Positions 61,701 to 64,000 of a stretch of 64,000 nucleotides of DNA are shown in pieces. The DNA comes from Bugula neritina. Lineage: Eukaryota > Bryozoa > Gymnolaemata > Cheilostomatida > Bugulidae. The notes beneath the pieces were generated by a model. The model had not been told where the DNA came from and searched no databases. It saw only the letters and a program-made list of their open reading frames with translations. Within the stretch, counting starts at the first letter, position 1. Each line of letters starts with the position of its first letter. A program made the translations under genes and the position numbers. The DNA lies in the NCBI GenBank assembly GCA_964035545.1, contig OZ037768.1:12341741-12405740 (forward strand). Reading direction: 5' to 3'.

Positions 61701-63700
61701 TCTGATTATTATATTTTTATATTTTAGAAAATTATCTGTGGAGTGTTTAAATGATAAAGATGTGATATGCAGAATACCAACCCATAGTGATAGCATATTA
61801 TGTTTAGACTCATTCTTAAAAACCTTGGAATCGTTTACCCATCTTCAACACCTCAACATCAGCTATTTTCAGTTTGTGAGTTACACACACACTAGAGTTT
61901 CTATTCTGCCAGTATGTTTTTGTTTTATTTGTTAAAATGTTATAATTTGTCTCCCCATGGTATCAGGATTAAGTGGAAAAGCTTACTACAGCTCCTTAGA
62001 AAATGTTATGTGTGTAGCACAATGCTTATTCCCTCACAATTTCGTTGGTATTTGAGACTAAAATATGCTCATTTCGGATTTTTCATGACCAACATACATA
62101 ATGTGACTATTTGTGATATTCAATCGTCGTAGCTTATAAAATTCAATATAATATGCTAAATGAATTACAAGATTCAAAGAGTTTGGACTTTAAAAGCTAA
62201 ACTTCTCAAACTGTGACCATCAATATATTTTTGCATCACTAACGATAAGTTGAATATTTGTGGAATATAATGTGGTTAGGACCTTACATTTCAATTTGTA
62301 CCACAAATGGCTAGTTTTATAAATTTGTAATAGTTGTGGCGATATATGCAATGATATCTGATGATCAATAACATTTGGAACCAATTGTTGGCAGTAGAAA
62401 TGGTATTTGTGGTATTTCACAAAAGCACATAAGAACAAGTTTTTGCTATGGAGTAGCCAAAGTTACAAATTCAAGAGTTGTCTTTTTTATTTTTTAGGAA
62501 TCTTCATCTTGTTTGAAAAATATTAAAAAGTTCAAAGAGCTAAGCACACTGATTATGAGAACAATGGATGGAATCATTTGTGTGGATGGTGAGATCTTTT
62601 GTAACTATTATGAGAAATCACATCACGCAACTTATCTCTTCTTTTACTCTAGTGCTTCAGCAAATGAACTGCCAACCATAGAAATAGTAATTACAACTGA
62701 AATAAATGGACAAGCTTAAAATATTAAATTGATCAAAAATTAAAATCAAGTTAAGCTACAAATAAAATTAACGGTAAGCAAGCAGTGTGAACAAAATTAG
62801 AGTTACCAATGTTTTGAATGGAGCATTGACATTGGAAATTTAAAATTCAAGACATGATAGTTTTGGATTAAATTTGGAATTAGATAATTACCACTTTTAG
62901 TTATAAATAGAAATTAAGGTTAAATTTAGGATAAACTAGGAATAAAAATAATATCGCTTGGTATTGAAATTATACAGATATTTATTTGCAATGAACTTGG
63001 TATTTGAAGTTGATCTAAAATTGTTGCTCTTGCCGAATCAAACAAGAATTTGGATAAAATGAAAGCGTATGTTCTAATCATAAAATAAGGGTTGATTTTT
63101 AAAAGCTAAATCAGTTATAACTTGGACTAAACTCATACTTTAAGGCTAAACTAGAGGTAGGTAAATTTCCAATCACCACTCTCCTGGGTTATGTCTATAG
63201 TTGAATGATAATGGAGAATCATTACTTAATATTTCAGGAAACAGAATCAATGTGCACTTGACTGGCTTGGAGTTTGAATTAAAGTTGCCTATAAGTTAAT
63301 TGATAAAGTGAGCTTTTGCATATATTTGCTCCTGAATTGTAACAAACCAAGAAGTTGCATATAATATCTTAGAAATGAGGGTATAAAGACACACTTGGTT
63401 CTGAATTGAAAATTTTATACTTAAAACATTTTTTTTCGGTTTAAAATCGAAATATTGATTTAATATTGCTATAATTTATTGAAATTAATTAAAAGTTAAT
63501 TTTATTCGATTTTAACAAAATTCTTTTCAAACACATTTCTTTAGTGCTGAGCGATCTAGTGGCCAATCTATCTAAACTGAAGCATTTGGACCTATCAGGC
63601 TCAACACTTGATCAAATAGGAGTACCTGTTGAACAAGTAATACGTAGCATTGAGAGTGAACCTGCCACTTCTAGACCAATCATTGAGATTGTTATTGGAG
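58708..63700 (+). CDS. F-box and leucine-rich-repeat protein (11 exons found, 3' end uncertain)
   Basis: Exons 58708-58807, 58959-59168, 59300-59406, 59651-59688, 59816-59939, 60425-60593, 60759-60799, 61119-61204, 61728-61875, 62498-62588 and 63545-63700 join in phase for 423 codons. An N-terminal F-box reads EMLNEDCLLLIFDLLSLSDR through VCTSWNIISKKTWRKI. Leucine-rich units follow: LTTLNLSDCSF, LKHLSLVQTEF, LESLNVARNEI, LLKLDITDCQ, LQHLNISYFQF, LKHLDLSGSTL. F-box/LRR proteins recruit substrates to SCF ubiquitin ligases through Skp1. ATG at 58708 has G at -3 and +4. The last exon ends with a GTAAGT donor at 63701, so the gene continues. A segment open from 63878 to the window end could be the next exon. 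Confidence 0.85.
62589..62719 (+). CDS. Possible alternative 3' end of the F-box/LRR gene
   Basis: If the donor at 62589 is skipped, exon 10 reads on for 43 codons to TAA at 62717-62719, ending LPTIEIVITTEINGQA. The constitutive exon 11 ends with PIIEIVIG, a similar string, hinting that the two ends share origin. A good acceptor (CTTTTACTCTAG at 62641-62652) also lies inside, but splicing there leads to an early stop. Confidence 0.35.
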
Positions 63701-63877
63701 GTAAGTAAACTTTCTATTTATATATCTGTGACAATAAACATGATAGGTCAGAGTTTGATTAGTGCTTTTCATTTAAATTAAAAGTCCAAAAACTTTACAG
63801 TTGAGCTATTTTAATATTTTCAAATTTTCTGATCTTTACAAGTCATGGGTAGACTGTTCTATTGCATCTTTGTACAG

Positions 63878-64000
63878 ATATGAATTTATGTAGTGTTTTT
63901 AGTTGCTATTTTAGTAAGAGGATCGGTAAAACTATTACTATCTATACTTTTATTTGTATTTTGAGAATGTTCTACATATCAGTTCCTATCAGAAGGGAAC
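63878..64000 (+). CDS. Possible next exon of the F-box/LRR gene, cut by window edge
   Basis: After TTTGTACAG, phase-compatible reading is open to the last base. Its product (with CYFSKRIGKTITIYTFICIL) is not leucine-rich-repeat-like, so this may be chance. Confidence 0.25.

Overview
The window is metazoan nuclear DNA. It is AT-rich, its genes are broken by many short GT-AG introns, and it carries LTR, hAT-like and tRNA-derived repeats. The animal-type chitin synthase, a TRPV channel, EDEM1, a sialin-like SLC17 carrier and a SETDB1-type SET tail together fit an invertebrate. A sponge or other early-branching animal is possible, but the window alone does not settle this.

Layout, left to right. 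106-223 (+): last exon of a SETDB1-like histone H3K9 methyltransferase. 1354-19612 (+): complete chitin synthase, 30 coding exons, 1839 residues. 20191-35059 (-): TRPV-type channel, 14 coding exons, 707 residues, convergent with chitin synthase and holding a perfect (GT)276 tract in an intron. 37179-43568 (-): EDEM1-like ER mannosidase, 11 exons, 568 residues. 45607-50763 (+): SLC17/sialin-like transporter, 11 exons, 504 residues, with a hAT-like MITE and a tRNA-like fragment in one intron. 52666-57547 (-): decayed Ty3/Gypsy element with 232-bp LTRs and an exact 5-bp target duplication. 57698-58493: 796-bp inverted-repeat element flanked by TA. 58708 to the window end (+): F-box/leucine-rich-repeat gene, 3' end uncertain.

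Every gene model was joined by hand. Each complete one closes in frame: summed exon lengths are 5520, 2124, 1707 and 1515 nt, all multiples of three, and every junction phase matches. The genes do not form one pathway. Chitin synthase builds chitin at the plasma membrane, EDEM1 serves ER-associated degradation, the SLC17 protein moves organic anions across a lysosomal or vesicle membrane, TRPV is a cation channel, and the F-box protein is a likely ubiquitin-ligase adaptor.

I found no clear novel multi-gene system. The strongest unusual signals are an XBP1-type ACGT motif and a long imperfect hairpin upstream of EDEM1, three precisely delimited transposable elements, several high-quality palindromes, a very long perfect dinucleotide tract, and a TRPV with a shortened ankyrin domain.
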